Positions 1-11,815 of a stretch of 64,000 nt of DNA are shown here, in pieces. The DNA is from Glebionis coronaria (taxonomy: Eukaryota; Streptophyta; Magnoliopsida; Asterales; Asteraceae): the NCBI GenBank assembly GCA_025667525.1, contig CM046882.1, positions 527,460,618 through 527,524,617 on the forward strand, in the 5' to 3' direction. Below the pieces are notes generated by a model. That model had not been told where the DNA came from and searched no databases. It worked only from the letters and a program-made list of their open reading frames with translations. Numbering within the stretch: the first letter of the stretch is position 1; every line of letters starts with the position of its first letter. The position numbers and the translations under genes were made by a program.

Positions 1-1131
1 CTTAGTAATGACTGTGCAAAATAAATTGTCGAGCAATTTAAAATATAGCTGATGCTTGTAAAAAGGATAATATAGATAATAAAAAGGATTTCACGGCTAG
101 TGAGAACCATTATAATTGAGAAGTCGATGGCGTTAAATGTTTTAAAGGCCACTTGTGGTTGCCTAAATATAGAGATTTTGAGATTTAGTCATGTTGGAAT
201 TTCATAAGATTAAGTATTCTATTCATGCCATTTCTGATTTAATGTATCTTTATCTGAAGAAGTTGCACTGATGGCAATTTATGAAGGCAGACATCGCCTC
301 ATACATTAGTAAACTTTTAACTATTGCAAAGGTCATCATATGAATTTGATTCGATTTGGGTCATCATCGACAGACTGACCAAATCTGTTAATATCATTCC
401 TGTTAATGATAGATTCTCGATGAAGAAATTGACTCTTTTGTATTTAAAGGAGTTGTGTAAGCATGGTGTGCCTGTATCGATCATCTCTATCAAGATCCTC
501 GCTTAGCATCGAATTTCTAGAGATTTGCTCAGAAGTCATTGGGAACGAACCTTGATGAGAGTATTGTTACCACCCCAATCGAAGGGACGAGGTAAAGTAA
601 CGATACAAAACACTAGAAAGTGTTGTTTTATGCTTTATTAATTGACCTTTGGAAATAAACCGTATAATCGTTTTCCTTTGGAGAGATTATCATTGATAAT
701 TATCGTATTAGGATCGAGATCGAATCTTGTTAAGATCTAAATATAAGAGCACTTGTAGGTGAGAGTCGGGATGAAGACATCCGACATACACCCATTGTGA
801 GTTGGACATGTCTTTTAGGTTTAAGGTTGCTTATGATGACAAACCTAACCATACAAAATACCCGACCCACGATACCTGAAATGATTGTTGAAATTAGGAT
901 CTGATTATTGACTGCCACTAGTGGGCAGGAGGTTATGTGAATATGAAATGTAGATCTTGATGTGTAGGATGGGTAGCGAAGTTATGCCAAAACATTTCAC
1001 CTTGGAAAAATGAATTGATGATCTGAAAGATCATGGGAAATAAGTCCCCGTTGTATGGGACCATCAAGATAATGTAATGAGTTGGTTTGAAAGGCATATA
1101 AGCTGGATCTACCCTAGGACTTCAAGGGCTG
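1..1131 (+). pseudogene. Element E: decayed chromovirus (Tekay-like) integrase region
   Basis: This is the pol remnant of a Ty3/gypsy chromovirus, continuing in from beyond the left edge. Integrase core is recognisable: 'KADIASYISK' near 280-310, then in the fragment 324-506 'FDSIWVIIDRLTKS' and 'KHGVPVSIIS', which are hallmarks of the Tekay/Del integrase. Stops and frameshifts break it throughout, so no protein is made. The stretch is an inverted copy of about 53841-54930 in element D. It continues at 17541 after the Athila-like insertion, and copy D reads straight across the equivalent point. I am confident of the family level and less so of the Tekay assignment. Confidence 0.8.
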
Positions 1132-1376
1132 TGATAAACGAGATTTGTTATGGGGTTCAGATTAGTCTCGGAATCTTCTCGAATTGATCACAGCTCAAAA
1201 TGGAATAGTTGTTCTTGGTGACAAATAGGAGGTTTGGTTTTCTATTCTACTAAAAGGTAAATGCATGAAGTAACTAAAAGTAAACTAGAAGCAGTTAATC
1301 AATAAAAATAAAACTCGAATTAAAATTTAACTAAAACAGTAACAGTAAATACCCTCAAAATTGTTTCATTCGGAAT

Positions 1377-1745
1377 ATCTAAAAAAATGCTTCATTCGGA
1401 ATGTAAGCTTGATCCGAAATAAGAGCTTGATGCGGAATAAATATCCTTCATGCGGAATGTTAGGTTCATGCAAAATAATGTGACTGGTCCGGAATAAAAG
1501 ATGTTCCGAACGAAGGACTTGATCTGGAATGTTTGAATGTTACGAACAAAGGACTTGATCCGGAATAATAAAAGTTCCGAATGAAAGGCACTGATCCGGA
1601 ATGTTTGAATGTTCCGAACGAAGGACTTGATCCGGAATAATAAAAGTTCCGAATGAAAGGCACTGATCCGGAATATAAAATATTCCGGTTGAACCAATTC
1701 GATACGGAATAATTGATGAATAGTAGTTGATCCGGAATATACGGT
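1377..1745. repeat. 36-bp tandem repeat array in the Athila-like LTR
   Basis: A roughly 36-bp unit alternates between two versions. One contains TCCGGAATGTTTGAATGTTC and the other TCCGGAATAATAAAAGTTCC; both are followed by a GAA-rich segment ending in ACTTGA or ACTGA. Each unit carries TTCCG/CGGAA half-palindromes. The array also occurs in the other LTR, with small differences in content. Confidence 0.85.
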
Positions 1746-2167
1746 TGGTTCGGAATATCTGGGGAAATGAAGAACAGTAGGTAACCGAAAAAACAGGGGA
1801 AAAACGATTTTACCAACAATCAACCAAGTTTTTAACCAAATCTTAAACAAAACTAATCAACAATCATCTACTAACCCTAAACATCAAATCCCAACAATAA
1901 AAACTCAAAACCTACTAACTTTTAAAGATCAAATCAATCAAATAAGAACTTTAAAACTTTGAATAAAAAGAGGAGATGAACAAGATAAATGGAAGGATTG
2001 TATTGATTGATTAATGTAAAGTAAACAAAAGGAAAGATTAAACACTTACTGAATTAAGGATTTCACAAGAATGAAAAATCACAAACACCTTAATGGTGTT
2101 GGCTTTCTACGGAAGAAAAAGAAAATGACTGGGAATCAAAAACTAGCCAAAAAGTGTGAAGGGTTTG

Positions 2168-2177
2168 TCTATTTATA
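2168..2177 (-). promoter_or_regulatory. Probable TATA box of the Athila-like LTR
   Basis: The minus strand reads TATAAATAGA here, and the same motif is in the other LTR near 17104-17113. It is a good plant TATA match inside an LTR of the right orientation. The transcription start was not determined. Confidence 0.6.
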
Positions 2178-2622
2178 GGCTAGTGGTTGGTTGGTGAAGT
2201 GGGCTTTCTCCCTGTCTTCTTGTCTTCTCGTCTTTTCAGAAAAGTTGACGTTTTCGATTCTGATTCAGGATTTGTCGACGATTAAATTCAACTCGTCTTT
2301 TAATTTCTTCGTTTAATAGACTTGAGTTTCTTCGACCTGTGTAAATCTACCATCTTTGGTCCTTCTTTTCGATAAATCTTCAAATAGGCCCATTGACTTC
2401 AAATCTTTTGCATCTCTTGGACAATAGGCTTCGTTTTGAGTCTTTTTCCTCGATAAAACCCGTGCAATCCCATGTTTTCTTCAATATTCATCCGGTTGAC
2501 TCTGAAATCAAAATAAACACAAAAACCACGCATAATTACAAACAAATTATATTAAATACATGTTTTGGTCTTGTTTTAGTAAGAAATAAGTGGTAAAAGG
2601 ATGGGTGTTTACACACTTATCA

Positions 2623-2640
2623 AATCCCCTACACTTAACC
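2623..2640 (-). other. Polypurine tract of the Athila-like element
   Basis: Directly inside the 3' LTR the minus strand reads GGTTAAGTGTAGGGGATT. This is the expected plus-strand priming site. Three near-copies of the same motif occur in the tail at about 10351-10368, 10406-10423 and 10627-10643. Confidence 0.75.
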
Positions 2641-3085
2641 ATTGCCATGCCCTCATGCAATGCTTAGTGATAAAGCAAATTTACACTTTTCTCATAATCA
2701 ATCAACCTTGGCCTCATTAAAATTCTACTAAATAAAAATTGAAGTACTAAGAGAAATTAAAACTTTAAAGTAAAAAAAAGGACAAAAAACCATTTTCACT
2801 AGAAAATAGCTACATGGAAATAACTTGTAAAGAGATCAAGCACTTACATTAGGGCTTTGGTGCTGCGAAGATTTATCACCCTCAAGTTTCACGTTCCCTA
2901 AACTAAGCTTAAAAATGAGATCATTGTTATTATAAGTTATTAAATCAAACACTTACACACATGGCTTAATTATGTGCTTAAACTCCCTTATTCCTAGGTG
3001 TATCTCTTATATTTTATTTTTGTCTTAGAATGATCATGAAGATGCATTTTTGGACTTATTGCGATAGTTTATTTAGGCTGAAAGC
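2641..3085 (-). other. Athila-like non-coding tail, distal part
   Basis: AT-rich sequence between the polypurine tract and the copia-1 insertion. I see no coding signal. It is the continuation of 9266-10735, separated by the nested element. The 5-bp target site AAAGC is at 3081-3085. Confidence 0.7.
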
Positions 3086-3462
3086 TGTTAAAGATAAGCT
3101 TTACTTAAGCTTGAAGGGTCATAATGTAAACTACACCAAACTTGAAGGGGCAAAATGGACAAAAAGACAAAGACATGGACTGAAGTGCAATGTTGAAGTC
3201 AAGAGCTATATAACTCGTCCTCACCTAACTTTGACGAGTCATTCATTCAGTTTATGTGTGTGTGAAAAGTGTGAGAATTGTTCTTGAGTGATCTTGATCG
3301 TGTTGATCAAAGTTTATTGATTCTTTTCTTTCTGATTGTAAAGATTGTTGCTATCTAAGCCGTTTCATTGATATATACTCTAAAAGTGAGCCAAGGGGAG
3401 GTTGGCTGGGTTCACTTATACATTTGTGTTGTTGATTCTGAGTTGATTCATAAGTTTTTACA
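3086..3462 (+). repeat. 5' LTR of copia-1
   Basis: A 377-bp LTR bounded by the AAAGC duplication and the primer site. It carries TATATAA at 3207-3213, directly followed by a 7-bp inverted repeat ACTCGTC (3213-3219) / GACGAGT (3233-3239). The other LTR is 8884-9260. Confidence 0.95.
3207..3239 (+). promoter_or_regulatory. Copia-1 core promoter: TATA box plus short palindrome
   Basis: TATATAA is followed at once by ACTCGTC, a 13-nt loop and GACGAGT. A start about 30 nt past the TATA box would fall at the end of the second arm. The same arrangement is at 9005-9037 in the 3' LTR. Copia-2 and copia-3 share this layout with unrelated arm sequences. Confidence 0.6.
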
Positions 3463-3474
3463 TGGTAATAGAGC
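3463..3474 (+). other. Copia-1 primer binding site (degenerate)
   Basis: TGGTAATAGAGC lies immediately after the 5' LTR. It differs at two positions from the common initiator-tRNA-Met complement TGGTATCAGAGC. Confidence 0.7.
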
Positions 3475-4260
3475 GTTGGTTGCTCTGAATCGTGGTTATA
3501 AATCATTTTTTTGAAAAATTAGGGTTTTATTAATTTGGGGTTTTTGGTCTATATGTTTAGATCGTAACCTGGGTTTTATAAATCAACGTTTTAATTGGTT
3601 AATTTGATCTTCTTGGAAGATTAATTGATGTTTATAAAATTAGGGTTTCAAATCGATTTGGGGTTTTTTGGTAATAACTGATTCTGATCAAATTAGAGAC
3701 TTGTGGGGTTGTGTCTTGGGTTTAATTTTAGTTTTTTGTAAACTATATTGAAAAACCCTAAAATCTGAAATTAGGGTTTTTTCAATCTTGGTAAGAAATT
3801 GTTATTTTTATAAAATTTGTGTTGTCTAACTTGCAGGTTTCTTGGTTTTTCCGCTGCGATTGTTGATAGATCATCTTGATCTATTGTGTTGTTGGTTGAT
3901 TGGGTTCTCTGAATAGTCTTAATTCAGAGTTCTTGCTTGGTTTTGCTGCGCGTGCTACGTAACACCTCTCTCACTTTCTTATAGTTTTAAGATTTTGTTT
4001 TTTAGAGGGGTTTTTTAGGTGTCGATGGGATTAGATAGATACTGGTGTTGATTGATTGAGATTTGTTGTGGTAGTTGACTGTTACTTGTAGAGGAGATAC
4101 AAGGAGTTGCTGTTTTATTATTTTGTTGTTTTTATTTGTTTTCAGACCACAATCAGGTTTCTGCTCTTGACCTACCACCTTGTGAGTGGTTTTGGAAGCT
4201 TGAGAACTATTCTTGGCTTGATTGTGTGTTCTTTTTGTTTAGTTTTTTGTTGCTTTCAAT
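3475..4260 (+). other. Copia-1 untranslated leader
   Basis: About 790 bp of T-rich leader between the primer site and the gag start. It has several scattered TTAGGGTTT-like stretches but no true telomere-type array. I see no coding region; short ORFs here have no recognisable content. Confidence 0.6.
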
Positions 4261-5634
4261 ATGTCTGGGTCTGATACACCCAAGGGTGATGGACCTAAGG
4301 GTAGTGGTGTTAAAAATGAGGCTGTTAAATTTGACTTATATGATCCTCTTTATTTGCATCCACAAGACGTTGGATCTCAGTTAATTACCTTCAAACTTGA
4401 AGGAACTGAGAACTATAAGGTCTGGGCTGCAGCTGTTCAACTTGCTTTACAAACTAGAAATAAATTGGGTTTCATAAATGGAAAGTGTGTTCAAGATACT
4501 AGTGATGGTCCTGCTAGAGACCAATGGGATAGGTGTAATGCTGTGGTTCTTTCTTGGTTGCTTGGTTGTGTTTCACTAGACTTGTATAAGGGGCAAATTT
4601 TTTCAAAATATGCACAAGATGTTTGGGATGAGTTAGAAGAAACTTATAATAAACAAGATGGGTCTGTCATATACAATCTTCACCATAAGATATACACTTT
4701 AACACAGTCTGGTATGACCTTGTCTGAATATTATCATGAATGTAATTCTTTGTGGAGACAATTTGATGCTTTAGTTGATTTACCTGAATGTACTTGTGAT
4801 GGGTCAGAAGATCTTAAGGATCATAATCAACTTCTTAGGTTGATGCAGTTCCTGATGGGTCTTGATGATGACTTTAGTGTAGTCAGAAGTCAGATTTTAA
4901 CATCAGACCCTATTCCTGATGTAAAGTTTGCTTTTGCTACTTTGTCTAGAGATGAGTCACAAAGGTCTAATAAATCTAATAAGTCTGGTCCTGCATCCTT
5001 TGCTGCTAAGTTTGGTAACAATAGAAACAACAATAGTTGGAATTCTAATAGAAATAATAACAATTCTGGTGGGTCTAACAATGGTAATAGAAACAATAAT
5101 AACAACTGGAATAACTCTAGTAGTGATAATACTAGAAGAAATGTCAGAAACAATAATCTTGTTTGCAAAAATTGTAATATGACTGGACATACTATTGAAA
5201 GGTGTTTTGAATTAACTGGGTATCCTGCTGGTTTTAAAAGGAATAATGTTAATAATGTTCAAGGATCTGATGTGAAAAAAGATGATCAGAGTAAGAGTAG
5301 TTCTCATACTCTTACTCAAGATCAGTATGAGAGATTAATGTCTTTGTTAAGTGGTACAAGTAATGCCAGCAAGGTTTCTGCTAGTGTTGCAGGTATTTTT
5401 AAAATTAATAATTGCAAGATTAGTTTCTTTTCTTGTAGATTTTTTAATTACAACACCAATATTAGTACATATTGTACATATATTGGTTGGATTGTGGACT
5501 CTGGAGCTAGTCAACATATTACCTTTTTTGAGAAACATTTATTTGATATTTTAGATGTGTCACAGTTAAACATAACTGTAGCTCAACCTAATGGAACTGT
5601 TGAACATGTTAAAAAACTTGAAGTTATAAAATAA
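4261..5634 (+). pseudogene. Copia-1 gag and N-terminal protease
   Basis: An open frame of 457 codons. Residues ~25-230 are a copia Gag domain ('FKLEGTENYKVWAAAVQLAL'). Residues ~245-300 are Asn-rich, a low-complexity linker before the zinc knuckle. Residues ~302-315 are the CCHC knuckle 'CKNCNMTGHTIERC'. At residue ~413 the aspartic protease active site 'WIVDSGASQ' begins. The start at 4261 is the first ATG giving a full Gag. A one-base loss near 5625-5640 throws the protease out of frame, so the frame ends at 5634 although protease sequence continues in another frame to about 5750. The protein would package RNA and process the polyprotein if intact. Confidence 0.88.
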
Positions 5635-5783
5635 ATGATAATTTGATTGCTAAAGATGTGTTGGTAGTTCCAGGTTACAATGTGAGTCTTTTGTCTGTGC
5701 ATAAGTTGTCAAAAGAAAACTCTATTTTGGTGACTTTTGATGATTCAAAATGTTAAATTTAGGATTCAACACAAAAGTCCCTG

Positions 5784-7376
5784 ATGGGGACTGGTAGTCA
5801 AAAAGATGGTCTTTATTATCTTGATGAAGGTAAGAATTTGTATAATAGCAAAGTTAAAAGTTGTAATGTGTCTAATTCATTGTGGCATAATAGACTTGGT
5901 CATCCTGGTGATCAAGTTCTTGTGGTCTTAAAAGATAAACTTGATGGGATTAAAAGTGTCTGTTCTGGTCCTTGTGAAGTTTGTCATAAAGCTAAACAAA
6001 TAAGAGAGTCATTTAGTTTAAGTGAACATAAAAGTAATAAAGTTTGTGAGTTGGTTCATTTAGATGTATGGGGACCTTATAAGGTTTTCAGTAAAGAAGG
6101 TTTTAGATACTTTCTTACTGTTGTTGATGATTTCTCAAGGGCTGTGTGGGTGTTTTTGATGAAAAATAAATCTGAAGTTTTTGATAATGTAAAAGAATTT
6201 ACTGAGTTAATTAAAAATCAGTTTGATAAATGTGTTAAGATTTTTAGAAGTGATATTGGAACTGAATTTGTAAATAAGAGATTTGAAAGTTTTGTTAAAG
6301 AAAAAGGAATTTTTCATCAAACTACATGTGCTTATACACCTCAACAGAATGGGATAGCTGAGAGAAAACATAGACATTTGCTTAATACTGCTAGAGCCCT
6401 CATGTTTCAGGGAGGGTTACCTTTGAATATGTGGACTGAGTCTATACTAACTGCTACTTATTTGATTAACAGGTTACCATCTTCTGTGTTATCTGGTAGG
6501 AGTCCTTATGAGCTTGTGTATAATCTAAAACCTAAGTTCCTCCATTTAAGGGTGTTTGGCTGTTTGTGTTTTGTAAATATTTTAAATGAAAATGATAAGT
6601 TTGGCTCCAGGTCTGATAAATGTGTTCTAGTAGGTTATGCTTTTGATAAGAAAGGATATAAAGTGTTTAATCTGGATAAAAAGAGATTTCAGTTTTCAAG
6701 AGATATAAAGTTTTATGAGACTGTTTTTCCATTTAAAAATGAGTCTTTGACTAAAGATTTTGTGTTTAGTGAATCTGTAGTAAATGATTTAAACTTTTTT
6801 GTCAGTCAAAGTCCTAATGAGCCCTATGATGAAGGGGGAGTTAGTGTAAGTGATAGTGTAAGTATTAAACCTAGAAAAGATACTCTTAGTCCTAATGACA
6901 GCACTGTAGAAGATATAGTTAGAAACAAGGAGGTTGTACATACTGAAGGAATAGATATGAAATCTAACTCAGATAGTACTTTTGTTTCTAATGAAAATTC
7001 TTCTAGTAGGAGGGTCAATGAAGGAAGTGAGTGTGAAACAGAACCTAGTTGTTCTGAGGGTACTCAGAGTACTTTAGATGATGAATCATATGATTCTGAG
7101 GGTGAAGGACTAGAGTCTTTTGGTAATATTTTTGGTTGGTCACTAGAACCAGCAGCTAAACATACTGTTAGGAGGACAAGTAGGAAGAGTAATTTTCCTA
7201 ATGATAAATATAAAGATTTTGTGTTGAACAAAGATGTTAAGTACAATATTAACAAGGTTGTAGGTTATACTAATTTGAGTTATGATAATTTTGTTTTTCT
7301 ACTAGTCTTAACAAAATTCATGAACCTACTTCATATAATGAAGCTATTCTTGATAGTAGATGGGTTGATGCTATGA
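5784..7376 (+). pseudogene. Copia-1 GAG-pre-integrase and integrase
   Basis: This 530-codon fragment holds the HHCC zinc module (H35, H40, C64, C67) and the DDE catalytic core: D94 ('HLDVWGPY'), D157 ('FRSDIGTEF') and E193 ('QQNGIAERKH'). Spacings D-62-D and D-35-E are normal for copia integrases, so the catalytic residues survive. The start shown is only the first Met after in-frame stops near 5754-5762; protease sequence precedes it. Past residue ~500 the frame goes wrong near 7300 and the RT continues in a different frame. As an integrated copy it cannot yield a continuous polyprotein. Confidence 0.88.
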
Positions 7377-8869
7377 ATCTTGAAATGGAAGCATTATATA
7401 GAAACAATACTTGGGTTATTGTAGATTTACCTGAAGGAAGAAAAGCTATTGATTGTAAATGGGTTTGGAAAGTTAAATACAAATCTGATGGTAAAGTTGA
7501 AAGATTTAAAGCTAGACTTGTAGCTAAAGGTTTTAACCAAAGAAAAGGCATAGATTATGAAGAAACTTTTTCACCTGTGGTTAAAATAGTTACTGTCAGA
7601 TGTGTGTTAAGTCTAGCTGTTTGTAATAACTTGTCTATCTTTCAGCTTGATGTGAATAATGCTTTCCTATATGGTGATCTAGAAGAGGATGTGTATACGA
7701 AAATGCCAGAAGGATATTGTGATGAAAACAGTAACAAAGTATGCAAACTTGTTAAATCTTTATATGGACTAAAATAAGCCCCTAGAAAATGGAATGAAAA
7801 TTTGGTTTCAGTTTTACTTGAACATGGGTTTGTTCAAAGTAAAAATGATTTCTCTTTGTTTGTTAAAAATCATAATGGGAAGATGCTTGTTCTTTTAGTC
7901 TATGTTGATGACATTATTGTTACTAGAAATAATATAGATGAAGTCAATAATTTCAAGAAATTTTTAAGCTCTAAATTTCTTATTAAGGATTTAGGTAAGC
8001 TGAAATATTTTCTAGGAATTGAAGTGGTTGATATTGAAAATGGCATTTGTCTTACTCAAAGGAAATATTGCACTGAATTATTAACTGAGTTTGGCATGCT
8101 AGGTTGCAAACCTTGTAGTACACCTATTGAAGTTAATCCTTCAGATAAGAAACTTAATGCAAAATTTGGTGATGATGAGCCATTGAAAGAAGTTTCTGTA
8201 TATCAAAAGTTGGTAGGCAAATTAATCTATCTTACTATGACTAGACCAGATTTGTCTTATGCTGTTCACTGTCTCAGTCAGGTTATGCATAAACCTATGA
8301 AGTTTCATCTAAGATTGGCTTTTAGAGTGTTAAGGTACTTAAAAAATGAACCTGGACTAGGCATAACATTCAAAAGGTGTGATAGTCAGAATTTAACTGT
8401 GTTTGTTGATTCTGACTGGGCTAAGTGCAAAGTTACTAGAAGGTCTTTAACTGGATTTTGTGTTTACTTGGGAACTAATCTAGTTTCATGGAAAAGTAAA
8501 AAACAAAATGTGGTGTCAAGATCTTCTACTGAAGCTGAATATAGAGCCATGTGTAGTGTTTGTTGTGAGGCTATGTGGATTGCCAAGATTCTTACGGATC
8601 TGAACAAGGAGGCTTTCTTGCCTATAGAGATGCATTGTGACAATAGTTCAGCTATTCAGATATCTAACAATCCTGTTCATCATGAAAGAAGCAAACACTT
8701 TGAAATTGACATATATTTTTTAAGAGAAAAAATTTCAGCTGTGTTTATTAAACCTGTCAAGGTTAAATCTGAGGATAATACAGCTGATGTTTTTACTAAA
8801 GGATTACTAATCACAGAACATAAAAAGTTTTGTGCAAAGCTTTGTTTGCTTAATGTGTTTCAGGTGTAA
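7373..8869 (+). pseudogene. Copia-1 reverse transcriptase and RNase H, split by a TAA
   Basis: One frame runs from 7373 to 8869, broken only by TAA at 7775-7777 after 'LVKSLYGLK', where related proteins usually have Gln, so a C-to-T change is likely. The first part carries the RT fingers and first catalytic Asp ('[11 protein letters not shown]'). The second carries the paired-Asp motif 'LLVYVDDIIV', then copia RNase H with 'VFVDSDWAKC', 'SSTEAEYRAM' and 'HCDNSSAIQI', ending 'DVFTKGL'. Domain order and length are normal. The product would copy the element RNA into cDNA if read through. Confidence 0.88.
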
Positions 8870-8883
8870 AGCTTATGGGGGAG
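8870..8883 (+). other. Copia-1 polypurine tract
   Basis: GCTTATGGGGGAG abuts the 3' LTR, the standard plus-strand priming site position. Confidence 0.8.
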
Positions 8884-9260
8884 TGTTAAAGATAAGCTTT
8901 ACTTAAGCTTGAAGGGTCATAATGTAAACTACACCAAACTTGAAGGGGCAAAATGGACAAAAAGACAAAGACATGGACTGAAATGCAATGTTGAAGTCAA
9001 GAGCTATATAACTCGTCCTCACCTAACTTTGACGAGTCATTCATTCAGTTTGCGTGTGTGTGAAAAGTGTGAGAATTGTTCTTGAGTGATCTTGATCGTG
9101 TTGATCAAAGTTTATTGATTCTTTTCTTTCTGATTGTAAATATTGTGGCTATCAAAGTCGTTTCATTGATATATACTCTAAAAGTGAGCCAAGGGGAGGT
9201 TGGCTGGGTTCACTTATACATTTGTGTTGTTGATTCTGAGTTGATTCATAAGTTTTTACA
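8884..9260 (+). repeat. 3' LTR of copia-1
   Basis: A 377-bp copy of 3086-3462 with about seven mismatches, followed by the duplicated AAAGC at 9261-9265. Confidence 0.95.
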
Positions 9261-9265
9261 AAAGC

Positions 9266-10735
9266 AAAGTAGGACGATTTGATCAATAGTTAGCTAAAGG
9301 ACAAAATCTATTAAAACTGCTTCTCGGGATATCAAAAAGTTCATATCTTGGCATAACTCGGTTCACGATTTGAGACCTTTCTCGGGCCGATATTTGGCAT
9401 GTACTTCATACTTCATATCTTGAGAGACGTTCTTGAGATAATGGTCTTCTCTTCGTTAATAGAGTTTCTTCACTTGGAGACTTTTGAGGGATACTCCAAC
9501 TTTGTTGACCACGACTTCATGATTATTTCTTCATTCGCTAATTGGGATTTTTAGATACAACGATCCGCCTCTTTTTCGGACTTGGATCTATTTATCCTCA
9601 TACCTTGTTAGGGTCTTTTCGGATAGACTTCTCCATGATCTTTATGGGAGTTGATTGCTTTTCGTCGTGAGTCTTGATCCTTCATATTGATTTTGGGAAT
9701 AATGATTTTCACATCATCTTGGATCTTTAGCAATAAGATTGAATCCTCATGCCTTGTTAGGGCCTTTTCGGACTCGCCAATCTTCGCGCCCCGCTTCATA
9801 AGTTATGCCTTGGCTATGGACTCTTATCATTACCGAGCAACTTTTAAACCATCTTGGGCTAGAAGCTAAGTAACTTTTCAAATCGTACGACCTTACTTAT
9901 TGCAGATAAACTATTAGCAAGTGATGGGAGAATAGGCAGATAATTACACCAAGTGTGCTTGTGCAAGAATACCGACTTCTAATTGACTCTATCATTTCTC
10001 GTTCTCCACAATTTAAAATCTCAAGTAATGAGACGCGTAGATGCTTAGCCTAATAAACCAGTTATGGTCTACATGGTTAAGGATACTAGCTAGAATAAAC
10101 TTGGATAACTCTATTCGGGTTGAGTCAAAATAATCGCAACGGACCTAATATGTCAAAGATTTCAAAACTAGCTATACCACTTTATTAATATTTTTGACTT
10201 TATTGCAGGATATATACATATGAAAGCAACGATAAAAATTACGACTATATGGCCAAAGTTAATTAATAATTTGAAAAATGTTGAAAAAGATGATTTTCCG
10301 GTTAACTGAAGGCATTTTCATGGAAAAGTCCACTTAAAACTTCGATAGAAGTCCCCCCTACACTTAAGATAAACATTGTCCTTAATGTTTAAGCATGTGG
10401 GAAAAATCTCCCTTACACTTATGACATTATGCACGTTGGTTAAATTAAGTTAAGGAAGAGACGACTAACGTGATCAATTTCAAATGTGAGTATGAAGAAA
10501 ATTGAATCACGATAGTTGAGAGATAGAACCGGATTTCGGATAACACGGGAGCACGGTTCTTCAAAGGTTCCAAAAGTGCATTCATCCCTGTAATCACATC
10601 ACCACACAAATACAAACACCTATATAGGTCCCCCTACACTTAGGAGGTTAAAACAGAAAAGGATAGATACTCGGGTTGCCTCCCGAGGAGCGCTTGTTTT
10701 TGATAACCGAGTCACGAGCCTGACTCGACCCAAAA
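9266..10735 (-). other. Athila-like tail between integrase and 3' LTR, no intact env-like gene
   Basis: About 1.5 kb downstream of pol on the minus strand. Athila-group elements often carry an env-like ORF here; I find only short frames without membrane segments. It contains three polypurine-like motifs (TTAAGTGTAGGGG type) and a partial duplication of about 150 bp around 9600 and 9750, both copies containing CCTTGTTAGGG. Confidence 0.65.
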
Positions 10736-11815
10736 TTAGTTCATGGGAAACGTGGTGAGGGATGGAATCATCTCATGAGAGATGTCCTCACCAAAGTACA
10801 ACTTCACTCGTTGGCCATTCACCTTAAAATTAGGTCCATTAGGTTGAGCGAGCTCGAGAGTACCATATGGAAAAATTTTGGCAATGGTGAATGGGACGGA
10901 CCAACGAGATTTCAGCTTGCCCGAAAAGATTTTCAACCGAGAGTTAAAGAGTAAAACTTTGTCTCCAACTTGGAACTCTCGGTTTTTAATCTTGGAGTCG
11001 TGAATGAGCTTAGTCTTTTCCTTATAGATCAAAGAATTTTCATAAGCCTCATTCCGGAGTTCATTCAGCTCATTTAGTTGGATCTTGCGTAGGTCACCGG
11101 CTTTGTTGATAAATTAGCCCACTTCAAGGCCCAATAAGCCTTGTGCTCCAACTCAATGGGGAGGTGGCATGCTTTCCCGTACACGAGACGATATGGTGTG
11201 CAACCAATCGGATGCGGTACGAAAAGCCCACAAAGCATCATCAAGTTTATCGGCCCATGAGGCACGATGCTCTCCCACGGTTCGTTCAAGAATTCGCTTT
11301 AATCCTCGGTTGGATATTTCAGCCTGGCCATTAGTTTGTGGGTGGTAGGCGATGGAAACACGATGATTGACACCATACTTAGCCATGACTCTTGCAAATT
11401 GATCATTGCAAAAATGAGTCCCGCGATCACTAATAATGGCACGAGGCACACCGAATCTAGCGAACAGCGATTTCAAAAAGTTACAAACCACCCTTGCGTC
11501 ATTAGTGGGTAAAGCTTTGGCTTCAACCCATTTAGAAACGTAGTCAACGGCTAAAAGGATGTATTTGTTTCCTTTAGATGAAGGGAATGGCCCCATAAAG
11601 TCGATACCACAAACATCAAAGATTTCACATTCTTGAATGAAATTCTGAGGCATCTCGTCTTTATGTGTGATCTTGTCTTGTTTTTGGCAAGAATCATAAT
11701 GTTTAACCATCTTGTGAGCATCACGGTAGATGGTGGGCCAATAAAATCCCGAGTCAAACACTTTTTTGGCGGTGTAGTTGGGACCAAAGTGACCACCGGT
11801 GGGTCCTTTGTGCAA
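10736..11815 (-). pseudogene. Athila-like integrase, frameshifted
   Basis: Three out-of-register pieces. The first (from 11815) has the zinc-binding region, where the CxxC motif reads 'HYDSCQKQ' with Tyr in place of the first Cys. It then has the catalytic core with D72 ('CGIDFMGPF'), D130 ('IISDRGTHF') and E166 ('[10 protein letters not shown]'), spacing 57 and 35. A frameshift near 11213 moves the reading to 11074-11289 ('[16 protein letters not shown]'). The C-terminal piece 10736-11032 is the conserved tail 'QVGDKVLLFNSRLK...GKLKSRW'. There is no chromodomain, which separates it from the chromoviruses E and D. The triad is intact but the frame is not. Confidence 0.88.

Larger units (their letters stand above)
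1132..2622 (-). repeat. 3' LTR of the Athila-like element
   Basis: The left LTR is the 3' LTR because the element is on the minus strand. It begins TGATAAACG and ends ACTTATCA on the + strand, and matches 16068-17540 with scattered substitutions and small indels. It contains a 36-bp tandem array (about 1377-1745) and a TATA-like box on the minus strand. ORFs seen inside it are by-products of the tandem repeat. Confidence 0.95.
3086..9260 (+). mobile_element. Copia-1: Ty1/copia retrotransposon nested in the Athila-like element
   Basis: A full-length copia element of 6175 bp with 377-bp LTRs at both ends (TGTTAAAG...TTTTTACA), flanked by a perfect duplication AAAGC (3081-3085 and 9261-9265). 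Order is LTR, primer site, leader, gag with zinc knuckle, protease, integrase, RT, RNase H, polypurine tract and LTR, i.e. copia order with integrase before RT. The LTRs differ at about seven positions by eye (near 2%), so the insertion is moderately recent. Frameshifts and stops disable pol. Confidence 0.95.

Noticed and set aside
1500..1640. Heat-shock element in the LTR repeats
   Set aside because: GAATGTTC gives two modules but the third GAA is one base out of register, so the canonical three-module site is not present.
1377..1745. Regular 36-bp repeats resembling a CRISPR array
   Set aside because: The units are contiguous variants of one sequence with no unique spacers, lie inside a plant LTR, and are copied in the second LTR.
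1392..1850. 152-codon and similar minus-strand ORFs in the Athila-like LTRs (also 16329-16786)
   Set aside because: They are produced by the 36-bp tandem repeats, have no start context or known domain, and the unit length (a multiple of three) keeps frames open by chance.
3475..3960. TTAGGGTTT-like motifs in the copia-1 leader as an interstitial telomere
   Set aside because: Motifs are scattered, not tandem, and the leader is simply T- and G-rich.
9608..9799. 63-codon minus-strand ORF in the Athila-like tail as an env-like gene
   Set aside because: Too short, no signal peptide or membrane segment, and it overlaps a partial duplication.
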